Shown here: positions 26,615-35,224 of the stretch, one piece after another
How positions within the stretch are numbered: position 1 is the first letter of the stretch
Layout of the letters: the number at the start of each line of letters is the position of its first letter
NCBI RefSeq assembly: GCF_900102905.1
Contig: NZ_FNFV01000004.1
Span: forward strand, 186,001 to 250,000
Length of the DNA: 64,000 nucleotides
Reading direction: 5' to 3'
From: Meinhardsimonia xiamenensis
GTDB taxonomy: Bacteria > Pseudomonadota > Alphaproteobacteria > Rhodobacterales > Rhodobacteraceae
Position numbers and translations under genes: made by a program
Notes under the pieces: model-generated
What the model was told of the DNA's origin: nothing
Seen by the model: only the letters and a program-made list of their open reading frames with translations
Database searches by the model: none

Positions 26615-27148
26615 TCAGTTCAGGACGAATTCCATGATGAGCAGGTCGCGCACGCGCTCCTCCCCCGCGACGAGCTGGATCCGTCGGAGCAGCTGCGCCC
26701 GCAGGCGAATCAGCGCAGAGGGCGCCTCGAGCTCGGAGGGCTCGACGGCGCGAAGATAGCCGTTGATGACGTCAACCACGCGCGGCATCAGCGCGGCGAC
26801 CTCGGTTTCGCTTCCGGCGCGGACTTCGAGCTCGGAGCGGAATTTCAGATGTCGGTTCCGACCCGCCCGGCCAAGGTTGATCACCACTGGCTCGACGGGA
26901 ACAAAGGCGATGTTGTTCAACGGGCTGTCACTTGTTTCGGTCGCGCCCTCGACGCCGTTGTGCGCGCGCGTTGCACCGTCGTGCTCGGCCTTTCCGGCGC
27001 CTTCACCGATGGGAAGCAGACCGAGGTAGCTCGCTGCGAAGCCGCCGGCTCCCATGAGCAGGAAGCCGACAACCCCGATCAGGAACGGCAGTTTCGACCG
27101 CTTCCTTTCCGCTTCGGCCGCTGCCTCGGTTTCCGGTGCCCCTGTCAA
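26615..27148 (-). CDS. fliL: Flagellar basal body protein FliL
   Basis: 177 residues from a TTG at 27148 that has a perfect GGAGG six bases upstream. An ATG 39 bases earlier gives an Arg-rich extension (SRGRGDRWRVC) with a poor ribosome site, so the TTG is preferred. One membrane helix (KLPFLIGVVGFLLMGAGGFA), an acidic linker, then the FliL periplasmic domain: FVPVEPVVINLG, RHLKFRSELEV, LMPRVVDVINGYLR and the C-terminal LLIMEFVLN. It heads the minus-strand flagellar operon, divergent from fliF, with a CtrA-like site between them. Confidence 0.88.
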   Translation of the reverse strand: MTGAPETEAAAEAERKRSKLPFLIGVVGFLLMGAGGFAASYLGLLPIGEGAGKAEHDGATRAHNGVEGATETSDSPLNNIAFVPVEPVVINLGRAGRNRHLKFRSELEVRAGSETEVAALMPRVVDVINGYLRAVEPSELEAPSALIRLRAQLLRRIQLVAGEERVRDLLIMEFVLN

Positions 27149-27200
27149 GCAGACCCTCCATCGATCGCCTCTGCCGCGGCTCGTCATAACCCCGGAGCAA

Positions 27201-27215
27201 CTAACCGATTGTTAA
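27201..27215. promoter_or_regulatory. CtrA-like binding site between fliL and fliF
   Basis: Read on the minus strand the site is TTAA, seven bases, TTAG, seven of eight matches to the CtrA consensus TTAA-N7-TTAA. It lies between the divergent fliL and fliF starts, 53 bases from fliL and 85 from fliF. CtrA is a known activator of flagellar genes in Caulobacter and Rhodobacterales; direct control here is inferred. Confidence 0.55.
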
Positions 27216-27299
27216 GTCCGGTCGAACAAGGATGCGTTGCAGCGAATTTGGCGTTCGCGCGCCGGGGCGGCCGGCAAGTGACTTCCAGAAGGAGGTGTC

Positions 27300-28934
27300 G
27301 TGCAGGAGATTCTCTCGCGGCTTGCGGCGCTGGACATGCGGCGGCGGGTGGTCCTCGCGGTCGCGGCTCTAGCCATGCTCGCGGCGTTTCTGGGGATACT
27401 GCGCATTGCGGCGATCCCGGAAAGGGCGCTGTTGTACGCCGGCCTAGAGCCGGGCGCTGCCGGCGAGGTCATCGCGGCTCTCGAGCAGCGGGGCGTCGCA
27501 TTCGAGGTTCGCGGAGAGGCGATCTTCGTTCCCGTCGCCGAGCGTGACGCGCTCCGCATGGCGCTTGCCGCCGAAGGGCTGCCGGCCAATTCGCCCAAGG
27601 GCTACGAGCTGCTCGATTCGCTCACGGGTTTTGGCACAACATCGCAAATGTTCGATGCGGCCTATTGGCGGGCCAAGGAAGGCGAGCTTGCGAGAACCAT
27701 TCTCGCGTCGCCGGGCATGCGAAGCGCGCGCGTGCACATCTCCAGCCCGTCGACCAACCCTTTCAGGCGCGATGTGCGGCCCACGGCCTCGGCCAGCGTG
27801 GTCGCGCAGTCGCGCCTGAGCCCGGCGCAAGCGCGCGCCATCCGGTACCTGATCGCCTCCGCGGTGGCCGGTCTCACGCCCGAGGACGTATCGGTCATCG
27901 ATGCGGCGGCGGGAGTGGTCGTGACGGGAGACGACGCGGACGAGGCCGCCTCGGCAACCGATCGGGCGGAACGGCTGCGGCGCAACATCGAGCGGATCCT
28001 CGAGGCGCGAGTGGGTCCAGGGCGCGCCGTGGTGGAGGTGAGCGTCGAAACCGAGCGCGCGCGCGAGGCGATTACCGAGCGACGTTTCGACCCGGAGGGA
28101 CGGGTGGCCATCAGCTCCGACACGCGAGAGCGCACCAGCACGTCTCAGGAAAGGGGCGGTGCCGCGGTCACGGTGGCCAGCAACCTGCCCGACGGAGACG
28201 CAGGCGGGGACGAGGCGAGCCAGGCCGAAGACAGCGAAACGCGCGAGATCGTCAACTACGAAGTCTCCGAGATCAGGCGCGAGGTGGTGCGAGCGCCGGG
28301 GAGTGTGCGGCGCATCTCGGTCGCGGTGCTCGTCGATGGCATCCGCGAGACGGATCCGGCAACCGGCGAGATCGGCTGGCGCCCGAGAAGCGAAGAGGAA
28401 CTGGCGGCTCTGCGGGAGCTTGTCGCCTCGGCCGTGGGCTTCGATGCCGACCGCGGTGATACGATCACATTGAAGTCGATGGAGTTTCCCCCGCTCGAGC
28501 CGGTCGGAACCGAAGCGGCGCCTACACCCTTCGCGTTGGCCGAGTTGGACCTCGCGCGGCTTGTTCCGCTTGCCGTTCTGGCCCTTGTCGCGCTTGTCCT
28601 CGGCCTTGGGGTTGTAAGGCCGATTCTGGCGGCAAGGGGCCGGCCGGAGCCGTTGGCGCTCACGCCCCGGGAACGGGCGGCGCCGGCGCTCGTCAGCGGC
28701 GCGGGCGGTGCAGGCATGCCGCGGGAGCCGACAGGCCTGCCCGCCACGGAACCGGCGCAGGCGATTGCGGTGTTGCCCTTCGAGGCCGGTGAGGGGCGAC
28801 CCGAGGGCGCCGCGGAGGGGCCGCGCACATCGGAGGATCCCGTCGAGCGTCTGCGGACCCTGATCGAGGCGCGGCGCGAAGAAACCGTGCGCATCCTGCG
28901 CAGCTGGATGGATGATCACGAGGAGGCGGGCTGA
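27300..28934 (+). CDS. fliF: Flagellar MS-ring protein FliF
   Basis: 544 residues from a GTG with AGAAGGAGG upstream. FliF forms the membrane ring on which the motor and export gate assemble. First membrane helix at about 17-37, ring-building domains with LPANSPKGYELLDS and FDAAYWRAKEGELARTI, the long periplasmic domain, a second helix at about 425-445 (LVPLAVLALVALVLGLGVV) and a short C-terminal tail (VRILRSWMDDHEEAG) that binds FliG. All match the family. fliG, usually nearby, is not in the window. Confidence 0.94.
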   Translation: MQEILSRLAALDMRRRVVLAVAALAMLAAFLGILRIAAIPERALLYAGLEPGAAGEVIAALEQRGVAFEVRGEAIFVPVAERDALRMALAAEGLPANSPKGYELLDSLTGFGTTSQMFDAAYWRAKEGELARTILASPGMRSARVHISSPSTNPFRRDVRPTASASVVAQSRLSPAQARAIRYLIASAVAGLTPEDVSVIDAAAGVVVTGDDADEAASATDRAERLRRNIERILEARVGPGRAVVEVSVETERAREAITERRFDPEGRVAISSDTRERTSTSQERGGAAVTVASNLPDGDAGGDEASQAEDSETREIVNYEVSEIRREVVRAPGSVRRISVAVLVDGIRETDPATGEIGWRPRSEEELAALRELVASAVGFDADRGDTITLKSMEFPPLEPVGTEAAPTPFALAELDLARLVPLAVLALVALVLGLGVVRPILAARGRPEPLALTPRERAAPALVSGAGGAGMPREPTGLPATEPAQAIAVLPFEAGEGRPEGAAEGPRTSEDPVERLRTLIEARREETVRILRSWMDDHEEAG

Positions 28935-29572
28935 TGTGCGCGGCGGTTCTTCTCGAGGAGTTCGCGCAGGAGCCGGGCCGGCCGGGCTCGGACGCGGAGC
29001 CGCCGGCCGGCGGCAGTCCTTCCGCAGCGCAGTCGTTGCAGCCTACGTCCGTGCAGGAAGCGTGTGCCTCGCGCACATGGGAGCAGGGTTACCAGGCGGG
29101 CTGGGACGACGCGGTGCGGGCGGAGGCTGAGTCGCGGCAACGGATCGGGGCGGAATTGGCCCGCAGCCTTCAGGAGATCAGCTTTACCTTCTTCGAGGCG
29201 CGCGCGGAGGTGAGCGCCGCGCTTCAGCCGCTGCTTCGGCAGATGGTCGAAGCGGTGTTTCCGGCCGTCGTGGCCGATGCGCTTGCCCTTGCCCTGTCCG
29301 AGCAGATCGACGAGCTCCTCCTCGAAGCCTCGCCCGGGCTCGAGCTTGTCGTCGCACCCGGGGCGTGGCCAGCCATTGCGGAGAGGTTTGCAGAAAGGCT
29401 CCCACCTTCGGTGACGATTGTGGAGGCGGCGAGTCTCGCGGAGGGGCAGGCGTATCTGCGCGCCGCGCGCAGGGAGCGGCTGATTGACGTGAACGCGGCG
29501 ATCAAAGCGGTCCGGACGGCGGTGGAAGCGTTTTTCGAACAGCAGAGAGAGGAGAAAGCTGCCAATGCCTGA
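28934..29572 (+). CDS. fliH: FliH-like flagellar export regulator
   Basis: 212 residues. The start overlaps the fliF stop by one base. A disordered N-terminus is followed by WEQGYQAGWDDAV, a Gly-spaced helix typical of FliH, and a C-terminal E2-stalk-like domain ending in RERLIDVNAAIKAVRTAVEAF. FliH binds and restrains FliI and links it to FliN at the motor. The family is divergent; position between fliF and fliN supports the call. Confidence 0.65.
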   Translation: MCAAVLLEEFAQEPGRPGSDAEPPAGGSPSAAQSLQPTSVQEACASRTWEQGYQAGWDDAVRAEAESRQRIGAELARSLQEISFTFFEARAEVSAALQPLLRQMVEAVFPAVVADALALALSEQIDELLLEASPGLELVVAPGAWPAIAERFAERLPPSVTIVEAASLAEGQAYLRAARRERLIDVNAAIKAVRTAVEAFFEQQREEKAANA

Positions 29573-29864
29573 GAACAAGCCGCAGCCCGCCGCGCCGCCG
29601 GGCGATGGTTCCGGCCGCCCCTTCTGGGAGGTTCCGATCGAGGTGCGGGTCTGCGTGGGGCACGCGCGGCCACGGATCGGCGAGCTTCTGGCACTTGGTC
29701 CCGAGGCGGTCCTGCCCCTAGATCGGCGGGTCGAGGATCCGGTTGAGCTTTATGTGGGTGACCAGCTGATTGCGCGGGGAGAGCTCCAGGAGCTCGACGG
29801 CGATCGGGCAGGCCTGCTCGCGGTGAAGCTCACCGAGCTGGCGCGCTCATCGGCCAGGGAGTGA
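29565..29864 (+). CDS. fliN: Flagellar motor switch protein FliN
   Basis: 99 residues, essentially a single SpoA domain: FWEVPIEVRVCVGHARPRIGE, LDRRVEDPVELYV and the ARGELQELDG strand. It is short even for FliN, lacking a long N-terminal extension. It overlaps the fliH-like gene by eight bases. It would form the lower switch ring with FliM and FliG, both encoded elsewhere. Confidence 0.85.
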   Translation: MPENKPQPAAPPGDGSGRPFWEVPIEVRVCVGHARPRIGELLALGPEAVLPLDRRVEDPVELYVGDQLIARGELQELDGDRAGLLAVKLTELARSSARE

Positions 29865-29886
29865 GGCGATATGGAAGGTGGCCGAA

Positions 29887-30687
29887 ATGCGTGATCCTGC
29901 GGTCCGCGACCGGCGTTCCGCGGACCGGGCTTGCGGCAAACCAGGCGCGTGGCGGGGCGTTCGGGCCGCTATCGCCGTGGCGCTGCTGCTCTGTGCGGGG
30001 ACTTGGGCACAGGAGCTTCAGGCACAGGAGCTGACGATTGATCTCGGCGAGGGCGGGAGCCTCGCGGCGAGGACGATCCAGCTCTTGCTGCTGGTCACCG
30101 TGCTCAGCCTCGCGCCGGGGCTCGCGATGATGATCACGTGTTTCCCGTTCATCGTCACCGTGCTGTCGATCCTGCGCCAGGCGATCGGGCTGCAACAGGC
30201 GCCCCCCAACATGCTCATCGTCACTCTGGCGCTGTTTCTGACCTATTTCGTCATGGAGCCGGTCTTTACACAGGCGTGGGATGCCGGGGGCAAGCCGTTT
30301 GCCGATGGCGAGATGGAACTCGAGGAGGCCTTTTCGGCGGCCATCGAGCCGTTTCGAGCCTTCATGCTTGCCCGTGTGGAGCCCGAGACCCTGAGCCGCC
30401 TTGCCGCGCTGCGGCCGCAGCCGCCGGGTTCCCCGGGAGCGCCTCTCTCGATTCTGGTGCCGGCGTTCCTGCTCAGCGAAATCGCCCGTGCCTTCCAGGT
30501 GGGGTTCGTGATCTTTCTGCCGTTTCTCATCATCGATCTCGTGGTGGCGGCGGTGCTGATGTCGATGGGCATGATGATGGTGCCTCCGGCGGTCGTTTCC
30601 CTGCCATTCAAGCTTGCCTTCTTCGTGGTTGCCGACGGCTGGACGCTGGTTTCCGAGGCGCTCGTGCGCGGCTACCTCTCGAACTGA
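29887..30687 (+). CDS. fliP: Flagellar export gate protein FliP
   Basis: 266 residues from the ATG at 29887 (GGAAGG upstream; a GTG nine bases earlier is possible). A cleavable signal peptide (about 25-45, AIAVALLLCAGTWAQE) and four helices, with the family signatures MMITCFPFIVTVLSILRQAIG, QQAPPNMLIVTLALFLTYFVM and FLPFLIIDLVVAAVLMSMGM. Last gene of the fliF block; the bzt operon begins 274 bases later. Confidence 0.95.
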   Translation: MRDPAVRDRRSADRACGKPGAWRGVRAAIAVALLLCAGTWAQELQAQELTIDLGEGGSLAARTIQLLLLVTVLSLAPGLAMMITCFPFIVTVLSILRQAIGLQQAPPNMLIVTLALFLTYFVMEPVFTQAWDAGGKPFADGEMELEEAFSAAIEPFRAFMLARVEPETLSRLAALRPQPPGSPGAPLSILVPAFLLSEIARAFQVGFVIFLPFLIIDLVVAAVLMSMGMMMVPPAVVSLPFKLAFFVVADGWTLVSEALVRGYLSN

Positions 30688-30899
30688 ACGGCGCGCGTCG
30701 CACGAAGCCTCGCGGATGTCCTGCCCGTGTACGGCCTGCACCGTCACGTGCCTGCGATTGCACGATGCAACTTGCGGGCAAGCAGAGAGAAAAATCTGGA
30801 ACGTGAGGCTCGGACGTCGCGGCACTTGGCCTTGACCTGTGGTGCAAAATCCGCACACACTGCCTCACGCAGAGGGGGGACCACTGCCTTCGCACGTTT

Positions 30900-30919
30900 T
30901 GGCCGGTTGCGACCGGCCA
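30900..30919 (+). promoter_or_regulatory. Hairpin in the leader of bztA
   Basis: TGGCCGG-TTGCGA-CCGGCCA, a perfect 7-base stem with a 6-base loop, 42 bases before the bztA start. It has no U-tract, so a role in mRNA stability or leader control is more likely than termination. The 274-base gap between fliP and bztA otherwise shows only a weak TTGACC-type -35 candidate near 30830. Confidence 0.35.
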
Positions 30920-30961
30920 TCCAAACCGCTTTGAAAGGCGGACAATCAGGAAGAGGTAAAA

Positions 30962-31978
30962 ATGAAGACAACCGCTTTGCTTGGGGCTCTGACCGTGGCC
31001 GGTCTTTCGGCCGGCGCCGCCGCGGCGGCAACGCTCGATGACGTCAAGGCCCGCGGGCATCTAAACTGTGGCGTGACCACCGGCCTGGCCGGGTTTGCCG
31101 CGCCGAATGCCAACGGGGTGTGGGAAGGTTTTGACGTGGCTGTCTGCCGCGCTGTTGCCGCGGCGATCTTCGGCGATCCGATGGCGGTGGAATTCACGCC
31201 GACGACGGGACAGACCCGCTTCACCGCTCTCGCTTCCGGCGAGGTGGACATGCTGGCGCGCAACACCACCTGGACCTTCACCCGCGATGTCGACCTGAAG
31301 TTCGACTTCGTCGGCATCAACTATTACGACGGTCAGGGTTTCATGGTGCCCAAGTCGCTCGGCGTCAGCTCCGCCAAGGAGCTTGATGGCGCCACCGTGT
31401 GCATCCAGACCGGCACCACCACCGAGCTCAATCTCGCGGACTTCTTCCGCGCCAACAACATGGCTTACGAGCCGGTGCCGATCGAGACCAACGCCGAAGC
31501 GCAGCAGCAGTTCCTCGCTGGCGCCTGTGACGTCTACACCACCGACGCCTCCGGCCTTGCCGCGACGCGCGCGACCTTCGAGAACCCGCAGGACTACGTG
31601 ATTCTGCCGGAAATCATCTCGAAGGAGCCTCTCGGCCCGCTCGTGCGTCATGGGGACAACGAATGGGGCGATCTGGTGCGCTGGGTGCTCAACGCGCTGA
31701 TCGCGGCGGAAGAGCTGGGCATCACCTCGGCAAACATCGACGAACTGGCCAAGGGCACCAGCAACCCCGAGATCAACCGCATTCTCGGCGTCGAGGGCAA
31801 TCTTGGCGAGATGCTCGGCCTGTCCAAGGACTGGGCGATCAACGCGATCAAGGCCAACGGCAACTATGGCGAGATCTTCGCCAAGTACATCGGCGAGAAC
31901 ACCCCCATCGGGCTCGCCCGTGGCCTGAATGCCCAGTGGAAAGACGGCGGGCTGCTTTATTCGCCGCCCTTCCGCTGA
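30962..31978 (+). CDS. bztA: General L-amino-acid ABC transporter, periplasmic binding protein
   Basis: 338 residues, signal peptide about 1-22 (LLGALTVAGLSAGAAAAA). The mature protein is a family 3 solute-binding protein: GHLNCGVTTGLAGFAAPNAN, GVWEGFDVAVCRAVAAAIFG, and ARNTTWTFTRDV are typical of AapJ/BztA, which binds glutamate, glutamine, aspartate, asparagine and other L-amino acids. A strong ribosome site AGGAAGAGG precedes the ATG. A stable hairpin after the stop probably lets this gene be expressed above the permeases. Confidence 0.93.
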   Translation: MKTTALLGALTVAGLSAGAAAAATLDDVKARGHLNCGVTTGLAGFAAPNANGVWEGFDVAVCRAVAAAIFGDPMAVEFTPTTGQTRFTALASGEVDMLARNTTWTFTRDVDLKFDFVGINYYDGQGFMVPKSLGVSSAKELDGATVCIQTGTTTELNLADFFRANNMAYEPVPIETNAEAQQQFLAGACDVYTTDASGLAATRATFENPQDYVILPEIISKEPLGPLVRHGDNEWGDLVRWVLNALIAAEELGITSANIDELAKGTSNPEINRILGVEGNLGEMLGLSKDWAINAIKANGNYGEIFAKYIGENTPIGLARGLNAQWKDGGLLYSPPFR

Positions 31979-31996
31979 TATCGGAGACTGCAGTGG

Positions 31997-32022
31997 GGGG
32001 CGCGGTCGGCTGATCGCGCCCC
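31997..32022 (+). terminator. Hairpin between bztA and bztB (attenuator or mRNA stabiliser)
   Basis: GGGGCGCG and CGCGCCCC form a perfect 8-base stem with a 10-base loop, 18 bases after the bztA stop, in a 150-base gap inside the operon. Only CTTCC follows, so termination would be partial. Such elements commonly raise binding-protein output relative to the membrane subunits. Confidence 0.55.
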
Positions 32023-32128
32023 TTCCGCATACCCGGGAATCGGCAAGCAAGGCCGGACCTGACCGCGCCGGGCGGGACGGGAGACCCGCGGCGGCGCTGC
32101 GGAAAGGGAGCATGGGGGAGCGCCCGCG

Positions 32129-33340
32129 ATGACAACCGTGACCGACCCGCGCAGCGAGTCGTTTCGTCTCAGCCAGCTCATCTACGACACGCGCTATCGG
32201 TCGCTGACCATTCAGGCCGTGGCAATGGCGTTGATCGTGCTGATGCTCAGCTGGCTGGTCAGCAACACCGTCCAGAACCTGCAGGCGCTGGGCAAGGACT
32301 TCGACTTCGGGTTTCTTTTCGAGCGCGCCGGTTATGACATCAACCAGCGACTCATCGAATATGATTCGAACTCCACCCACGGGCGGGCCGCGCTCGTCGG
32401 AATACTCAACACGCTTCTGGTGGCGTTTCTCGGCTGCGTGACGGCCACCGTCCTTGGAATATTCGCCGGCGTGCTGCGCCTCTCGAAGAACTGGCTCGTC
32501 TCGCGGCTGATGGCGGTTTACGTCGAGGGGTTCCGCAACGTTCCGCTGCTTTTGTGGATCATCGCGTTCTTCGCCATCATGACCGAAGCGATGCCGGCTC
32601 CCCGCGCCTTCAGGACGGGTGAGGCGGAGATGGCGCTGTTCGACACCGTGGCGGTGACCAACAGGGGCGTCTACATTCCCGCGCCGGTCCTGCATGACGG
32701 TGCGGGGGTGCTCATCACTGTCCTTCTCGCCTCGCTCGCGGGTATCTGGGCGTTTCGCCGTTATGCGCGCCGCCTCCAGGACGAAACCGGCAGGATCCTG
32801 CCGGTCGGCTGGATCTCGCTCGCCATTCTCGTCTTGCCAAACCTTGTCGCCTATTTCCTGCTCGGCCGCCCGATCACTCTCGACTACCCGGAGCTTGGCG
32901 GCTTCAACTTCAAGGGCGGGCTGCATCTGCGCAACTCGCTGATTGCGCTGTGGCTGGCGCTTTCGGTTTATACCGGGGCGTTCATCGCCGAGATCGTGCG
33001 CGCCGGCATCCTGTCGGTCAGCAAGGGGCAGACCGAGGCCGCCTATGCGCTGGGGCTCAGGCCCGGGCGGACCATGCGGCTTGTTATCCTGCCGCAGGCG
33101 CTCAGGGTGATCGTGCCGCCGCTGATCTCTCAGTTCCTCAATCTCACCAAGAACTCCTCGCTGGCGATCGCGGTCGGTTACATGGATGTGCGCTCGACGC
33201 TTGGGGGGATCACCATCAACCAGACGGGGCGCGAGCTCGAGGGCATGCTGCTGCTGGGCGGTTTCTACCTTGCGGCGAGCCTCATCATCTCGGCGGTGAT
33301 GAACTTCTACAATGCCTCCATCAAGCTGAAGGAGCGGTGA
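32129..33340 (+). CDS. bztB: General L-amino-acid ABC transporter, permease 1
   Basis: 403 residues, matching AapQ/BztB. N-terminal cytoplasmic part and helix, a long periplasmic loop with FDFGFLFERAGYDINQ, and the MetI-type core: RNVPLLLWIIAFF, IAEIVRAGILSVSKGQTEAAYALG (the EAA loop that contacts the ATPase) and VILPQALRVIVPPLISQFLN. The final helices end in AASLIISAVMNFYN. One base separates it from bztC. Confidence 0.93.
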   Translation: MTTVTDPRSESFRLSQLIYDTRYRSLTIQAVAMALIVLMLSWLVSNTVQNLQALGKDFDFGFLFERAGYDINQRLIEYDSNSTHGRAALVGILNTLLVAFLGCVTATVLGIFAGVLRLSKNWLVSRLMAVYVEGFRNVPLLLWIIAFFAIMTEAMPAPRAFRTGEAEMALFDTVAVTNRGVYIPAPVLHDGAGVLITVLLASLAGIWAFRRYARRLQDETGRILPVGWISLAILVLPNLVAYFLLGRPITLDYPELGGFNFKGGLHLRNSLIALWLALSVYTGAFIAEIVRAGILSVSKGQTEAAYALGLRPGRTMRLVILPQALRVIVPPLISQFLNLTKNSSLAIAVGYMDVRSTLGGITINQTGRELEGMLLLGGFYLAASLIISAVMNFYNASIKLKER

Positions 33341-33341
33341 G

Positions 33342-35207
33342 ATGAGCGAGACCCACGCAGAAGCCGGGCTTGCCTATGTGCGGGAGACGATGCTCCCGCC
33401 GCTCGAGCCGCCGCTCACCGAGACCGGCGCAATCAAGTGGATTCGCGAAAATCTGCTCTCGTCATGGCTCAACGTCATCCTGACGGCGGCGTCGATCTTC
33501 GTGATCTGGTTCCTGTTGAGCCATATCATCCCATGGCTGTGGCACACGGTGTGGAATGCGGGTTCGCTCAACGAATGTCGCGAGGTGCGCGATGCCCTGT
33601 GGGGGCCTGACGTGCCCTCGGCCTGTTTCGCCGTGATTCACGAGCGTTGGAACCAGTTTCTCTTCGGCTTCTATCCGGCCGAGCTCTACTGGCGTCCGGT
33701 TCTGGCCCTGGTGCTGTTCTTCGTCGCGCTCGCCCCGGTGCTTTTTTCGGAAAAGGTGCCGGGCCAATTGCTGGTTGTCACGGTCGTCTACCCCTTCGTC
33801 GGCCCCTGGCTGATCTGGGGCGGGTCGTTCTGGTTTCCGGGGCTGATCGCCCTCGGTTTCGTGGCCGCGTGGCTTGCTTGGAGACTGACCTCTTCTCGCT
33901 GGGGGGCAATCGTCGGGACGCTGGCAGCCATTGCCGCAGCCGTCGTGTGGTGGGGGGTGCTCACCCCGCTTCTCGATGACGGAATTAATCGGCTCGTCGG
34001 CGGCTTGAAGATGGAAGCAACCGAAGCGCGACTGGCGGAGGCGGTGGAGACACTTCCCCAGCGCATCAGCGCGCTCGAAGAGACTCGCGATGCGCTCGAC
34101 ATTCGTATCCGCGAGGCGGAGGAGCGCAAGGCGGAGCTGATCGCGCAAATCGTCGAGGCACGCGCGAACGGTCGTGTCGACGCGCTCGACACCCTGCGCA
34201 CCGAGCTTCTGGCACAGATGAGGCTTCTTACCGACCTGCGCCTTGAACGGCAGGAGCTGAGCCAGCGCATTGGCCGCCTTTCTGCCGAGCTGTCGGAGAC
34301 CTCGGGCCTGCTCAGCTCAATTCGCTCGCTGCCGGAGCGTCTCGCGGCTCTACCGGAGCTCAAGCGCAAGGAAAGGGAGCTGCGTGACGCCCTGCCGCCC
34401 GAGGCGGCGGCGCTGGGCCGTCTCGTGCCGATTCCGCCTGACCTGCCGGCCGAGGCCGCCGAGGCGCTCAAGGCGTGGCGCGCTGCGGCTGACGCTGTGA
34501 CGACAGCCGAGCAGAGCATTCAGCACACCTACGCCGCGGTTGCGCTCACCGGGCTCAAGCCCGTTACCAGCCGGGAAATCGGCGGCTTCATGCTGGCGCT
34601 TATCATCGGCATCGCCGGAATCGTGCTGTCGCTGCCGCTGGGTATCCTGCTGGCGCTCGGGCGGCAATCCGAGCTCCTGATCATAAACAAGTCGTCGGTG
34701 GCCTTCATCGAAACGATCCGGGGCGTGCCGCTGATCGTGTGGCTTTTCACCGCCTCGCTGTTGCTCAACTACTTTCTGCCGCCGGGCACCAATTTCGACC
34801 TCATGTTGAGGGTGATCATCATGGTGACCCTTTTCGCCGCGGCCTACATCGCCGAGGTGGTGCGCGGCGGCCTCGCGGCATTGCCGCGCGGTCAGTATGA
34901 GGCCGCGGCGGCGCTCGGGCTCGATTACTGGAAGTCGATGCGGCTCGTCATCCTGCCGCAGGCGCTTAAGATCTCGATCCCGGGGATCGTCAACACCTTC
35001 ATCGGCCTGTTCAAGGATACCACGCTCGTGGTGTTCATCGGGCTTCTGGACCCGATCGGGCTGACCAACACCGTGCGCGCCGACAGTGCATGGAACGGCA
35101 TCTACTGGGAGCTGTTCGTCTTCATTGGCGCGCTGTTCTTCATCTTCTGCTTCGGCATGGGGCGCTACTCGATCTATCTCGAGAAGAAGCTCCACACCGG
35201 GCACTGA
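33342..35207 (+). CDS. bztC: General L-amino-acid ABC transporter, permease 2 with inserted coiled coil
   Basis: 621 residues, about 190 more than usual AapM/BztC. The start (IRENLLSSWLNVILTAASIF) and the core after residue 410 (REIGGFMLALIIGIAGIVLS, FIETIRGVPLIVWLF, AEVVRGGLAALPRGQYEAAAALG) are normal. Between helices ending near 207 and starting near 413 lies an extra helical region (about 222-400) with heptads such as LEETRDALDIRIREAEERKA and LTDLRLERQELSQRIGRLSA. From the known topology of MetI-type permeases the insert should face the periplasm. Its codon usage looks like the rest of the gene, so it is not obviously a recent insertion. Confidence 0.9.
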   Translation: MSETHAEAGLAYVRETMLPPLEPPLTETGAIKWIRENLLSSWLNVILTAASIFVIWFLLSHIIPWLWHTVWNAGSLNECREVRDALWGPDVPSACFAVIHERWNQFLFGFYPAELYWRPVLALVLFFVALAPVLFSEKVPGQLLVVTVVYPFVGPWLIWGGSFWFPGLIALGFVAAWLAWRLTSSRWGAIVGTLAAIAAAVVWWGVLTPLLDDGINRLVGGLKMEATEARLAEAVETLPQRISALEETRDALDIRIREAEERKAELIAQIVEARANGRVDALDTLRTELLAQMRLLTDLRLERQELSQRIGRLSAELSETSGLLSSIRSLPERLAALPELKRKERELRDALPPEAAALGRLVPIPPDLPAEAAEALKAWRAAADAVTTAEQSIQHTYAAVALTGLKPVTSREIGGFMLALIIGIAGIVLSLPLGILLALGRQSELLIINKSSVAFIETIRGVPLIVWLFTASLLLNYFLPPGTNFDLMLRVIIMVTLFAAAYIAEVVRGGLAALPRGQYEAAAALGLDYWKSMRLVILPQALKISIPGIVNTFIGLFKDTTLVVFIGLLDPIGLTNTVRADSAWNGIYWELFVFIGALFFIFCFGMGRYSIYLEKKLHTGH

Positions 35208-35224
35208 CAGGGAGGGCCTAGAGC

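Noticed and set aside
10798-30687. Non-flagellar type III secretion system
   Set aside because: FlgB/C/F/G rod proteins, FlgA, FlgH, FliE, FliF and MotA are flagellum-specific and all present.
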